Source: DATGUN01 sp035301285
Lineage (GTDB): Bacteria; Bacillota; Bacilli; Bacillales; Amphibacillaceae
DNA: 46,687 nucleotides
Assembly (NCBI GenBank): GCA_035301285.1
Contig: DATGUN010000065.1
Span: forward strand, 1-46,687
Direction of reading: 5' to 3'
Shown in pieces: positions 33,803 to 42,350 of this stretch. Position 1 is the first letter of the stretch. Each line of letters opens with the position of its first letter. Position numbers and translations under genes: made by a program. The notes beneath the pieces were generated by a model. The model did no database searches and was not told the DNA's origin. It saw only the letters and a list, made by a program, of their open reading frames with translations.

Positions 33803-34357
33803 GTGAATAAAAAAGTATTCAATTTCATGGGATGGATGATTTTAATTGGTCTGTTTTTATTATGGATTTTCAATGGGTACTCAGATTGGAACATTGTGTT
33901 ATTGCCAGTCGCTTACATATGTTTTGCCATTGCCGGCGGCAGCATCAAGAAATTGAAATGGTTGTCAGGGGCGCAGATCATCGAGGTTGTTCTTTCATTC
34001 GTACTATCTGTCGTCGCTGTGCTTGCACTTGTTTATGTAGCTCTTTATGTGATCAACGATGTATTGCAGTTGGAGGGAATGATGAAGACCATTGTACAAT
34101 GGGGAGCCGTCATTCTGATTCTGTTGCCTGTTATGTTTGTATTTGGTAGTGTCATCAATCGAATCGATGATAGCTTGAAAGAAAAATATAAAGCCTCGCT
34201 GACAGGCCTTCCTGTGAATAGGGCCTTGCATCTTGAGGCAGTCGAACTGTTGAAGTCACATACGAAAATACAGACGATCAAGGCCATCCGGAAAAGGCAT
34301 CATCTATCTCTTGTCGAAGCGAAAGAAGTGGTGGATGCGGCGGAAGATGAACCATAA
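33803..34357 (+). CDS. Membrane protein with L7/L12-CTD-like tail
   Basis: 184 residues. Four membrane helices (about 8-22, 28-42, 58-83, 98-117) are followed by a linker and a soluble C-terminal segment (about 140-184) with KIQTIKAIRKRHHLSLVEAK, which resembles the beta-alpha-alpha motif of ribosomal protein L7/L12's C-terminal domain (KxxxIKxxRxxxxLxLxEAKxxVD). GTG start, G-rich ribosome-binding site. L7/L12-like tails occur on some uncharacterised Firmicute membrane proteins. Function unknown. Confidence 0.7.
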   Translation: MNKKVFNFMGWMILIGLFLLWIFNGYSDWNIVLLPVAYICFAIAGGSIKKLKWLSGAQIIEVVLSFVLSVVAVLALVYVALYVINDVLQLEGMMKTIVQWGAVILILLPVMFVFGSVINRIDDSLKEKYKASLTGLPVNRALHLEAVELLKSHTKIQTIKAIRKRHHLSLVEAKEVVDAAEDEP

Positions 34358-34375
34358 AGATACCGATGGATAAAA

Positions 34376-34414
34376 GTCGCCCGATGGGTTAAATAGACCC
34401 TTACGGACGACTTC
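34376..34414. terminator. Bidirectional terminator between convergent genes
   Basis: AGTCGCCCG and CGGACGACT form an outer stem around an inner GGGT/ACCC hairpin. Confidence 0.6.
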
Positions 34415-34423
34415 TATACGTAA

Positions 34424-35095
34424 TCAATCTTTTTTCAATTTGGCGGCAATGGCATTTCCGAGCGACTGGAGTCCTTGCACGAGAATAATCAAGATACCAA
34501 CTGTAGCGTACATGACAGCAGGTTCATAGCGCAAATGTCCGAATCGATATGCCAAGTCCCCGAGTCCACCGGCACCCACTAGTCCAGCCATGGCTGTTGC
34601 CCCAATCAAGCTGATGGTCGCAATGGTCAAACCGAGAATAATGGATGGGCGCGCCTCCCGAACCATGACATGCCAGATGATGTGCCGCGTTTTAATCCCC
34701 ATAGCTTCATAGGCTTCAAGTACCCCGCGATCGACCTCAAGCAGAGATGTTTCCATAAGCCGTGCGATATATGGAGCGGTGAACAAGACAAGCGGTACGA
34801 TGACACCTTTTACACCAATGGTCGTTCCAACAATCATCTTTGTGAAAGGTAGAATGAAAAATAATAGTATGATGAACGGAATGGAACGGATGACGTTGAT
34901 GACGATATTTAGGGCCATCAATACAAACCGGTTTTCCCAGCTTTTCCCCGGTCGCGTCAAAACCAATAAAACCCCGAGAGGCAGCCCGATCAATACGGCC
35001 AGGACGAGTGATATGGCGACCATCTGAAATGTTTCTACAACAGCGATCCAAATATATGAACCCCACTCATTGAAAAAGTTACTGATGAACGCCAT
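34424..35095 (-). CDS. metI: Methionine ABC importer permease (MetI/MetP)
   Basis: 223 residues, five or six membrane helices. Start FFNEWGSYIWIAVVETFQMV, the RSIPFIILL segment and the EAA loop EAYEAMGIKTRHIIWHVM are standard for MetI. Its start overlaps the end of metN by 17 bp. Third gene of the riboswitch-controlled metQ-metN-metI operon. Imports methionine, including D-methionine, in known homologs. Confidence 0.94.
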   Translation of the reverse strand: MAFISNFFNEWGSYIWIAVVETFQMVAISLVLAVLIGLPLGVLLVLTRPGKSWENRFVLMALNIVINVIRSIPFIILLFFILPFTKMIVGTTIGVKGVIVPLVLFTAPYIARLMETSLLEVDRGVLEAYEAMGIKTRHIIWHVMVREARPSIILGLTIATISLIGATAMAGLVGAGGLGDLAYRFGHLRYEPAVMYATVGILIILVQGLQSLGNAIAAKLKKD

Positions 35096-36104
35096 GATTT
35101 GTCACCTCTTCCACTTGTATTTCTTGCTTTCGCAAATAAGTAATTGCTTGATCGACTTGGTCCGATTCACCATCGAAATGGACGAGCAAATGTCCGAATG
35201 GATCATTTTTCAATTGTGTAATATTCCCGTAGAGTATATTGGGATATAAATCAAATTTCTTTGTAATCACAGCGAGGGCTGGATCTTGTGAAGAACTTCC
35301 CATAAACTTCAATAAGAATACTTTTCCGTTGTCCAATGCACCATGTGATGCAATCAATGGCTGATAGTCGAAAATGCTGTTCACGAATTTTTGCGTCGTT
35401 GGTTCAGTCGGTGACGTAAAGACATCAATGGTTTTGCCTTTTTCAATAACCCGACCATTTTCCATGACAGCGACTTGATCGCAAATACGCTGGATGACAT
35501 GCATTTCATGGGTGATCAACAAAATGGTGATTCCCAGCTCCTCATTGATTTTCAGCAATAAATCAAGAATGGCTTCGGTCGTGTCTGGATCCAATGCACT
35601 CGTTGCCTCGTCGCTCAATAACACTTCCGGTTCGTGGGAGAGTGCTCTTGCGATGGCTACACGCTGTTTCTGTCCACCGGAAAGTTCAGCTGGAAATGAA
35701 TCGGCTTTATCCTGAAGGCCGACAATATCCAGATACCGATTGACACGGGATGTCACTTCATTCTTGGATACGCCCGTCAATTTTAACGGGATGGCGATGT
35801 TATCATAGACGTTAGCCGTTTTTAATAGATTGAACCCTTGGAAAATCATGCCGATTTGCCTTCGTGCTTTTAATAGATCGGCAGGTGATAGGGAGGTCAG
35901 ATCAACCCCATCGATGCTGACGGTCCCTGATGTTGGTTTTTCCAGCAGATTGACGCACCTGACCAATGTACTTTTGCCAGCGCCGCTATATCCGATGACA
36001 CCATATATCTGCCCTTTTTCAACGTTCAACGAAACATCTTGTAGGGCTTCGATGTTTTTGGTTTTTGTCTGAAATGATTTTGAAAGATGACTGATCTTAA
36101 TCAA
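35079..36104 (-). CDS. metN: Methionine ABC importer ATP-binding protein (MetN)
   Basis: 341 residues. Walker A GYSGAGKST, Q-loop FQGFNLL, signature LSGGQKQR, Walker B VLLSDEATSALDP, and the C-terminal NIL domain (about 260-341) that binds methionine and inhibits transport in MetN homologs. TTG start at 36104, GAGGAGA about 7 bp upstream. Middle gene of the operon. Confidence 0.95.
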   Translation of the reverse strand: MIKISHLSKSFQTKTKNIEALQDVSLNVEKGQIYGVIGYSGAGKSTLVRCVNLLEKPTSGTVSIDGVDLTSLSPADLLKARRQIGMIFQGFNLLKTANVYDNIAIPLKLTGVSKNEVTSRVNRYLDIVGLQDKADSFPAELSGGQKQRVAIARALSHEPEVLLSDEATSALDPDTTEAILDLLLKINEELGITILLITHEMHVIQRICDQVAVMENGRVIEKGKTIDVFTSPTEPTTQKFVNSIFDYQPLIASHGALDNGKVFLLKFMGSSSQDPALAVITKKFDLYPNILYGNITQLKNDPFGHLLVHFDGESDQVDQAITYLRKQEIQVEEVTNHGVHQ

Positions 36105-36200
36105 GTGAATTCTCCTCTTCTATATAAAAAACATGATGTGAAAATGATCCCCATCACAAGGGAGGGGGGTAGCTCCCCTCATTTCGCTGGTTTCAGCTGA

Positions 36201-37010
36201 CTACCATGTCACAATCAATGAATCTTTGTAATTTTCCTCGATAAAATCTTTCACTTCATCTGTCTGATAGGCGTCGATGAATTTTTCAACAGCTTCATCA
36301 TCTTCATTTTCTTCCCGGACAGAGATGATGTTGACCCAAGGTGAATCATTCGGCTCCAGTTGCAGAGCATCTTCCGTCGGGATATACCCGGCTTCGATGG
36401 CATAGTTCGTATTAATCGCCGCTGCCTTCAATTCACCTAGTTGACGGGGGATTTGTGCTGCTTCAAGTTCCACAAAATCCAAATCGAGTTCATTCTCCTC
36501 GATATCTTTCACGGTTGCGGTCACATCTGCATCTTCGTCCAATGTGATCAATCCAGCTTCTTCAAACAATATAAGAGCACGAGCACTGTTTGTAGGATCG
36601 TTTGGAAGCCCGATTTTATCGCCTTTTTCCAATTCATCGATATCGGATATATCATCAGAATAGATACCCATTGGGAAATTCACGGTTTGTGCCACTTCTA
36701 CTAGTCCTAAGCCACGATCTTCATTCATTTCATCCATGAACGGTCTATGTTGATAACTGTTTAAATCAAGGTCACCTTCAGATAACGCTATGTTCAGGGT
36801 GCTATAGTCACTGATCACATCGATTTCGATGTCAAGTCCATCATCTTCAGCCACTTCTTTCACCTTTTCCAGGATTTCTTCGTGTGGTCCCGGTGTGACA
36901 CCGACTTTTAGATTTTTTTCATCTAATGCATCCCCGTCATCGTCACCCCCGCAGGCTGTCGCAAGTAATAATATCAAACTGAATGCTATGAATAAAATGC
37001 TTTTTTTCAT
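36201..37010 (-). CDS. metQ: Methionine-binding lipoprotein (MetQ)
   Basis: 269 residues. Lipobox TAC with Cys20, acidic linker, then the NLPA fold: VGVTPGPHEEIL at the start, DLDLNSYQHRPF, IGLPNDPTNSARAL, and the AINTNYAIEAGY strand, all standard MetQ motifs. AAGGAGC precedes the ATG. First gene of the operon behind the SAM riboswitch. The Q-N-I order differs from metN-P-Q in B. subtilis. Confidence 0.95.
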   Translation of the reverse strand: MKKSILFIAFSLILLLATACGGDDDGDALDEKNLKVGVTPGPHEEILEKVKEVAEDDGLDIEIDVISDYSTLNIALSEGDLDLNSYQHRPFMDEMNEDRGLGLVEVAQTVNFPMGIYSDDISDIDELEKGDKIGLPNDPTNSARALILFEEAGLITLDEDADVTATVKDIEENELDLDFVELEAAQIPRQLGELKAAAINTNYAIEAGYIPTEDALQLEPNDSPWVNIISVREENEDDEAVEKFIDAYQTDEVKDFIEENYKDSLIVTW

Positions 37011-37129
37011 ATGTAAATCGCTCCTTCTATGTATGTGTTATGGCTTTGTCAATATGTATCAGTTGATTATGTATCTTTGTTTATGTTGAAAAATGCGTCG
37101 AATGATTACCCATCACCTCCTGGAACATA

Positions 37130-37290
37130 AAAAATCCTCTCCACTTTAAAGATGGAGAGGTATACGTATTGTCCCACTCTCATCTTCCAAAACAACTGAA
37201 TGTTTTGCAGGAATTAGCACCTTTTCACATATGTGAATGGTTGCCGGGCTTCAACGGGCCTGTCCCTCAGCCTCTCTTGATAAGAGAATC
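37130..37290 (-). ncRNA. SAM-I riboswitch (S-box) of the methionine importer operon
   Basis: On the minus strand the S-box consensus appears in order: CTTATCAAGAGAGG (P1/P2 start, around 37286), GAGGGA, GGCCC, TGAAGCCCGGCAACC, AAGGTGCTAATTCCTGCA and the closing GATGAGAG (37184-37177). A terminator follows: CCTCTCCA/TGGAGAGG stem plus TTTTTT (37160-37130). SAM binding should stabilise the terminator and shut off metQ-metN-metI. Confidence 0.95.
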
Positions 37291-37796
37291 ACTATTATTG
37301 AATTGTTTGAAGCATGTTTTCAACGACATATCATGCCAAAGATTAATAGCAAGTATAAACAACAAAAAGATGTAAGTCAAGCTTTTTAAAATTAATACCG
37401 ATGGTTTCAAAGGGGAAGCCTGATCACTTATATGTCCATATATCTATAAGTGATAGAATTATCTTTTTATACACTGTTTGTGGATGATCCCCTTTCATGT
37501 GCAACGAAATGAAAGATCGTTCGTCTATTGGGATGTAAACAAAAAAAGAATGTAGTGTATTTATTTTGTGTTGTTTATGAATGCACAGCTGCCAGTCGAA
37601 CATGGTATAAGTTGGAAGGGACATGTATACCATATGGTGTAGCCAAACAGTGAAGGAGTGTGTTATCGTTTAGAAATGGTCTTACTTAATTGAGCGGATC
37701 AATCCGACCCATCATAAAATCACTTGCTTTTCCGATGACATAACACCCACATTAATCTATCAGACTACATACCATTATCAGAAAGGGATTTGAACT
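37291..37796. other. Gene-free spacer between riboswitch and amidase
   Basis: About 500 bp without a supported gene. It must hold the riboswitch promoter (minus strand) and the amidase promoter (plus strand), but neither is compelling. CACTTATATG (37430 region) and ATAAGTGATAG nearby make a weak inverted repeat. Confidence 0.4.
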
Positions 37797-38495
37797 ATGA
37801 ACATAAGGTTTTATTCAATCGTTATATTAATCTTTACCATTATATTTCTGTCTGCTTGCTCAAGTGATTCAGACAACAAGGCAAGCGTACCACAACAAAA
37901 TGACAATCATGGAGAAAATGATGGAGACAGTGAACAAGCAGTCGCTGCTGAAGATGCATATACGGTTGTAATTGATCCCGGTCATGGTGGGAAAGATAAC
38001 GGCGCGACCGGAGTTGATGGAAGCTATGAAAAGGAATTTACATTAAGTCTTGGTAAAAAGATACAAAGCTTGTTGAATGAAGAACCGGAAATCAATGTGT
38101 TGATGACACGTGATGACGATCGTTTCATTTCCCAGAAAAGTCTTGAACGTCCTGAGTTTGCCAATGAGAATGAGGCAGACCTTTATCTTTCACTTCACCA
38201 AGACAGTTTCGACGATCCAGATGTTTCAGGGACCGAATCGTTTTATTATGATGATGACTCATTGGATGTCGCGAAAATCATTCAAAAACATGTCGTCGAT
38301 ACGACTGGATTCAATGATCGCGGTATCAAGCGGGAAAATCTATTTGTCCTCAGAGATTCGGACATGCCCAGCGTTCTGATTGAAGTGGGGTACCTTACGA
38401 ATCCGGACGAGCAGGAAAAAATGAATTCGGACAACTTCCAGGAACAGATCGCCCAGTCCATTGTGGATGGGATTGAAGAATATCGTGAAGATTGA
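37797..38495 (+). CDS. N-acetylmuramoyl-L-alanine amidase, lipoprotein
   Basis: 232 residues. Lipobox SAC with Cys21, an acidic, Asn-rich linker (to about 55), then an Amidase_3 domain. Zinc ligands H63 (DPGHGG), E78 and H134 (SLHQD), and catalytic E196 (LIEVGYLTN). It cleaves the bond between muramic acid and stem peptide from the outer face of the membrane. No SH3 or LysM wall-binding domain, so the lipid anchor replaces wall targeting. AGAAAGGG precedes the ATG. Confidence 0.94.
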   Translation: MNIRFYSIVILIFTIIFLSACSSDSDNKASVPQQNDNHGENDGDSEQAVAAEDAYTVVIDPGHGGKDNGATGVDGSYEKEFTLSLGKKIQSLLNEEPEINVLMTRDDDRFISQKSLERPEFANENEADLYLSLHQDSFDDPDVSGTESFYYDDDSLDVAKIIQKHVVDTTGFNDRGIKRENLFVLRDSDMPSVLIEVGYLTNPDEQEKMNSDNFQEQIAQSIVDGIEEYRED

Positions 38496-38616
38496 TCCGA
38501 GCGAATCGGTATTACTTTTTTGATATCTGCTGTTCATGTCATGTTCAGATGATGTTATCATAGATAGAAAAGTGCCATGTTTTTCTGTTTATACGTAGAA
38601 TGTTGGAGGGGAGGAG

Positions 38617-39046
38617 ATGTTATTTTTTGGCCTGAGCCTATGTTTTGGCTGAAGCTGTTATGTATCATTGCGATTTTTATGTTGTTGATGTATGTGTTTA
38701 ATAGGATATTGCGAAGCGTATTAAAAGTAGAGAAACCGCTGTTTTCAAATTCATTCGTGAATGACAAACACAAAAAATGGATTGGATTATCCGGATCATA
38801 TTTTTAGCCGTTATATTCGTTGGAATCGTTGTGAGCTACCCGAAAGAATTCGATGAAATCGTTTGGTACATGAATCCATACTATTTAGTGTTTGTGATGT
38901 TGGCAGTGACTGAGGGAACCAGGGCTGTCATGGAGTGGAAATATGCATCCCGAAAGGATTATATGTTCACCATCAGTCAATTGATTTTTGGACTTTTATT
39001 GGTTGTTTTGCTCTTTTCAACAGATTTTTTTGGCTTGACCTCATAA
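38617..39046 (+). pseudogene. DUF4181 membrane protein gene with two homopolymer frameshifts
   Basis: The fragments FWLKLLCIIAIFMLLMYVFN and DWIIRIIFLAVIF...DYMFTISQLIFGLLL are the two halves of a DUF4181 protein (about 140 residues, four helices). They are in different frames, split at an A6 tract (38770-38776 area): one more A joins NDKHKK to MDW. The only good start (GGAGGGGAGGAG then ATG 38617) is also out of frame until one T is added to the T6 run just after it. Two separate one-base losses in short homopolymers suggest decay or base-calling error. Confidence 0.65.
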
Positions 39047-39051
39047 ACGCA

Positions 39052-39105
39052 TATGTCATGAACAAAAACAGCTTGCGGGAAGTGGCCCCGCAAGCTGCAC
39101 ATATT
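39052..39105. repeat. 54-bp hairpin repeat, copy 1
   Basis: Matches the copy at 40133-40186 at 51 of 54 positions, same orientation. The core CAGCTTGCGGG-(7 nt)-CCCGCAAGCTG is an 11-bp stem. On the minus strand it is followed by TTTTTGTTC, so it can act as a terminator for the DUF981-like gene. Confidence 0.85.
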
Positions 39106-39316
39106 TTATCAGTCTAATGATAAGTGAACATTTACATTCAATTTACCATTAAGATATGTTTGTATCTTTTTACTCGTCATTTGAATGAATGGCCCAGGAG
39201 ACATCTGCATCAATATCCCAAAAACACATCAGTCATTATAAAAATCGGTATCATTCATTTAAAATGATAAATATCATTTTTTAGTTTGATATTGGATTTT
39301 TGATTAAACTTCTTTT

Positions 39317-40045
39317 TTAATCCATTGTATTAACGATAAGTCCAATGTGTGTGAAATAATTCATTACCCCAAATACGAGAAACGCAAAACCACCTATTCG
39401 CATACACCCACCAATGGTTTTTAAGACGCCTTTACTTGGCTTCTCCTTCAGTGCAAATGGAAAACATATAGCCCCGATACCGATAATGGCATATAGGGCG
39501 GATATGAATATCGCTTCTACAATTGGATAATCAGCAAGTAAACCGGATATCGGCTCTTCCGGTGGCGCAGCAAACAATTGAAAACGAACCCCTGCAATAG
39601 CAATTGCGATACAAGCAAGCCCCATAGCAGCCCCAAACCAGGCTAGTGGTTTAATAAGCCCATTGACCTGATCGAGAAATGCTTCGGAGATACGTTTGGA
39701 ATCAGATGTATCAATCCCTGCATCACGGTGAAATTGATTATCTTTTCGCCACATCAAAATGGCAACACCAAGAAGCATCAACCCGAATGCAAGTGTTGGT
39801 TCCCCGAAAATAATATCATCAAATGGAAATCCGATTTTCGAAAGGGGCCATGTCAAGGTCATATGTAATCCAGTGGCAGTAAGGATGAAGCCCAGTATAC
39901 CAAAGGCAATAGCCCATCCATCCAAATGGTTTACTTTTTTCGCTCTTAGTTTTTTTAAGAAATTGATAATCAACAATAATGCAACGCCTACGCTTACAGA
40001 CATGATAGTATTGTAGACGGCTGTAACTGTCCAATCGATTGTCAT
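39317..40045 (-). CDS. DUF981-like polytopic membrane protein
   Basis: 242 residues, seven membrane helices. GLHMTLTWPL and the loop DDIIFGEPTLAFG suit the DUF981 family of uncharacterised membrane proteins; the assignment is by motif memory. AAGAAAGGAAG precedes the ATG. It lies between the two 54-bp hairpin repeats. Function unknown. Confidence 0.65.
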   Translation of the reverse strand: MTIDWTVTAVYNTIMSVSVGVALLLIINFLKKLRAKKVNHLDGWAIAFGILGFILTATGLHMTLTWPLSKIGFPFDDIIFGEPTLAFGLMLLGVAILMWRKDNQFHRDAGIDTSDSKRISEAFLDQVNGLIKPLAWFGAAMGLACIAIAIAGVRFQLFAAPPEEPISGLLADYPIVEAIFISALYAIIGIGAICFPFALKEKPSKGVLKTIGGCMRIGGFAFLVFGVMNYFTHIGLIVNTMD

Positions 40046-40132
40046 GAAATCTTCCTTTCTTATTAAATGATGAGTGTATGATTATTTCTACCCATTTAGT
40101 GGTAATTAAAACGTATGCATCATTGCTTCCCT

Positions 40133-40186
40133 TATGTCATAAACAAAATCAGCTTGCGGGAAGTGGCCCCGCAAGCTGTACATATT
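40133..40186. repeat. 54-bp hairpin repeat, copy 2
   Basis: Near-identical to copy 1. Its last two bases overlap the stop codon of the MetE-like gene; on the minus strand the 11-bp stem is followed by ATTTTGTTT, so it serves as that gene's terminator. Confidence 0.85.
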
Positions 40187-41297
40187 AGTTCTCCCAGATT
40201 TTATTCGCTGTATCGACGACGAATGATAGTTTTGCAAATTGCTGTTCCTCTGTAAGTTTGTTGCCGTGATGGGTAGAGGCAAAACCGCATTGCGGGCTCA
40301 GACACAACTGGTCAAGCGGAACATATTCTGCGGCTCGATGTATCTGGTCGATAATCCGGTCCTGATCTTCCAATTCGCCGGATTTCGAAGTAACCGCTCC
40401 AACCACGACACGCGCACCTCCACGTGGAATATATTTGAGTGGGCTGAAGTCACCGGAACGTTCGTCATCGTACTCCAGGAAGAATCCATCGACATTGACT
40501 TCACCGAATAATTTTGGTGCGATACGATCATAGCCGCCAGCAAACGCATACGTGGATCGGTAATTGCCCCGGCACAAATGAATCGTGACGGTTAAATCAT
40601 CCGGCTTTTCCTTCAAGCTCTCATTTAAAACGCGGACCGCGAGATCAATCAGATAATCTCTGTCTACAGATCCATCATTCCATGGCACCGTCTCCGCAGC
40701 AAGTCCGGCAATATACACATCATCAAGCTGCAAATAACGCAGTCCTGTATCATAAAAAGCTTGGTATGCATCTTGATATGCCTGGATGATATCTTGGGCG
40801 AACGACTCGACATCTGGATAAATGTCTGGATTTCTGAGCCCATCATTGAAAAACATATTCGGGCTTGGAATCGCAAATTTCGTAACAGCTCGTTCATCGA
40901 CAATATCAATCAATTCCTTAACGTCTTGTAAAAAAGGGTGATCCGTATTGAATGAGATTTTTCCAGTATTGCGGATGTTATATTTCTCTGTTTCTTCATC
41001 TTTGAAAAGATACCCGTGTTCAGGTACATAGCCTTCAAACCCATTGATATTCTCCATGAAATCCAGATGGAACCATGTGCGGCGGAATTCGCCATCGGTA
41101 ACAGCAGTAAGGCCTGCTTTGATTTGTTCATCAACGATACGTTTGATTTCCTCATTTTCCACTTGTCGCAATGCGTCTGAAGTAATAGTGCCTTCTTTGT
41201 AGTCCTTTCTTGCTGTATGCAGGCGGTCCGGTCTGAGCAGACTGCCTACTTGATCCCCTCTGAAAGGTGATTTTGTTTTCGTTTGGTTAACTGTCAT
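40185..41297 (-). CDS. Cobalamin-independent methionine synthase-like protein (YxjG/YxjH type)
   Basis: 370 residues, corresponding to the C-terminal catalytic barrel of MetE without the N-terminal half. Zinc/thiol-site residues are visible: IHLCRGN (His and Cys), the EYDDERSGDFSPL loop, and Cys in LSPQCGF. B. subtilis YxjG and YxjH are the same size and also S-box controlled; homologs methylate homocysteine from small methyl donors. I start at 41297 since GAGGAG is 7 bp upstream. It is about 120 bp from the cyclase gene and likely cotranscribed under the same SAM riboswitch. Confidence 0.92.
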   Translation of the reverse strand: MTVNQTKTKSPFRGDQVGSLLRPDRLHTARKDYKEGTITSDALRQVENEEIKRIVDEQIKAGLTAVTDGEFRRTWFHLDFMENINGFEGYVPEHGYLFKDEETEKYNIRNTGKISFNTDHPFLQDVKELIDIVDERAVTKFAIPSPNMFFNDGLRNPDIYPDVESFAQDIIQAYQDAYQAFYDTGLRYLQLDDVYIAGLAAETVPWNDGSVDRDYLIDLAVRVLNESLKEKPDDLTVTIHLCRGNYRSTYAFAGGYDRIAPKLFGEVNVDGFFLEYDDERSGDFSPLKYIPRGGARVVVGAVTSKSGELEDQDRIIDQIHRAAEYVPLDQLCLSPQCGFASTHHGNKLTEEQQFAKLSFVVDTANKIWEN

Positions 41298-41347
41298 ATT
41301 CATTCTCCTCATATTAAGATATTTAGGCATTTCATTTCAGCCTAGAG

Positions 41348-41422
41348 TGTTCTTGAAAGATTTTACTTCCCAATTACAAGTTTCTACAATGTTCTTGAAA
41401 ATCTGTTTCCCAATCACATTAA
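41348..41422. repeat. Imperfect 42-bp tandem duplication between cyclase and MetE-like genes
   Basis: TGTTCTTGAAA at 41348-41358 and 41390-41400, each followed about 15 bp later by TTCCCAAT-ACA, are 42 bp apart. The second copy runs into the end of the cyclase gene, which suggests that a small duplication created the spacer. Confidence 0.55.
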
Positions 41423-42159
41423 GGCAAGATGGCGAAGGAGCGGACGGGAAATCCGCTAGCCCCCTTGACTTTAGGAACAATGTTGAAAATCACGGCCCCT
41501 TTTGCCGGAACTTTATCCAGGTTCGTCATCACTTCCACTTGATACGTGTCTTGTTCGAGCACATAGTATTCACCGATGAGAGCACCATTCTTTTGAAAAT
41601 CAACTGCCGAATCGGTATCGAATGTTTCATGTCCGACTGCCTGGATCGATCGCTTTTCGAATAAAAATTGCAAAGCCTCTTTGGACCAACCCGGTGTATG
41701 ATTATGACCTTCCGAATCGTTGTTGTCGAATGATTTTTGATCAGGCCAGCGCTTACTCCAGTCTGTCCTGAGTGCAACGAATGAACCGGCTTCAATTTCC
41801 CCATATTCCTCTTCAAACTCTAGAATATCTTTGGGATATAGGGTGAAATCATTGTCTTTTGCTGCTTCCTCGGACTTATCGATGACAATGAGCGGCAGTA
41901 CTAATTCCTGCAGTGTCAGTTCATGTACATACCGATTATCCCCAGGTACAAAGTGGATTGGGGCATCGATGTGTGTCCCGTATTGTCCCGGCACCGTAAA
42001 TTCTTGGGCAAAGAACCCATCATCATGATTGAATAATGTTTTGAATGTGGCTGCGTTGAAAGCTGCGAAATGGGGGGAATCCGGACCAAAAGCATGTGTC
42101 AGGTCGACCCATTCTTTTTCCTTGAGACTCTGAATAGCCTCAATTAAAGCATTGCTCAT
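41419..42159 (-). CDS. Cyclase-family (kynurenine formamidase-like) metal hydrolase
   Basis: 246 residues. The family metal motif appears as GQYGTHIDAPIHF (HxGTHxDxPxH-type, about residue 70), with the catalytic His region GHETFDTDSA (about 176) and AVGH before it. Known members hydrolyse N-formylkynurenine, isatin or cyclic amides. Here the gene is the first after a SAM-I riboswitch and precedes a MetE-like gene, so its substrate is probably linked to sulfur metabolism; that is inference. Start at 42159 with AAGGAGGAG upstream. Confidence 0.88.
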   Translation of the reverse strand: MSNALIEAIQSLKEKEWVDLTHAFGPDSPHFAAFNAATFKTLFNHDDGFFAQEFTVPGQYGTHIDAPIHFVPGDNRYVHELTLQELVLPLIVIDKSEEAAKDNDFTLYPKDILEFEEEYGEIEAGSFVALRTDWSKRWPDQKSFDNNDSEGHNHTPGWSKEALQFLFEKRSIQAVGHETFDTDSAVDFQKNGALIGEYYVLEQDTYQVEVMTNLDKVPAKGAVIFNIVPKVKGASGFPVRSFAILP

Positions 42160-42197
42160 CGGTATCTCCTCCTTGTATGTCACTGAATTGACCATAT

Positions 42198-42350
42198 AAA
42201 AAAAGCCCCTTCAATAAGAAGAGGCTTTGATATACGACATCCTATCCACTCTTCTTATCTTCAAGCATACGCCTTCTGGAATTAGCACAGTTTTACAACC
42301 GATGCTGAGGTATCAAAGGGCCAGTCCCTCCACCTCTCTTGATAAGAGAT
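42198..42350 (-). ncRNA. SAM-I riboswitch (S-box) of the cyclase/MetE-like operon
   Basis: On the minus strand: CTCTTATCAAGAGAGGTGGAG (from about 42348), GGGACTGGCCC, TTTGATACCTCAGCATCGG, CTGTGCTAATTCC and closing GATAAG (42259-42254). A terminator follows (AAAGCCTCTTC/GAAGGGGCTTT stem with T7, 42228-42198). The order and core match SAM-I; the CGGCAACC-like segment is variant. Confidence 0.92.
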
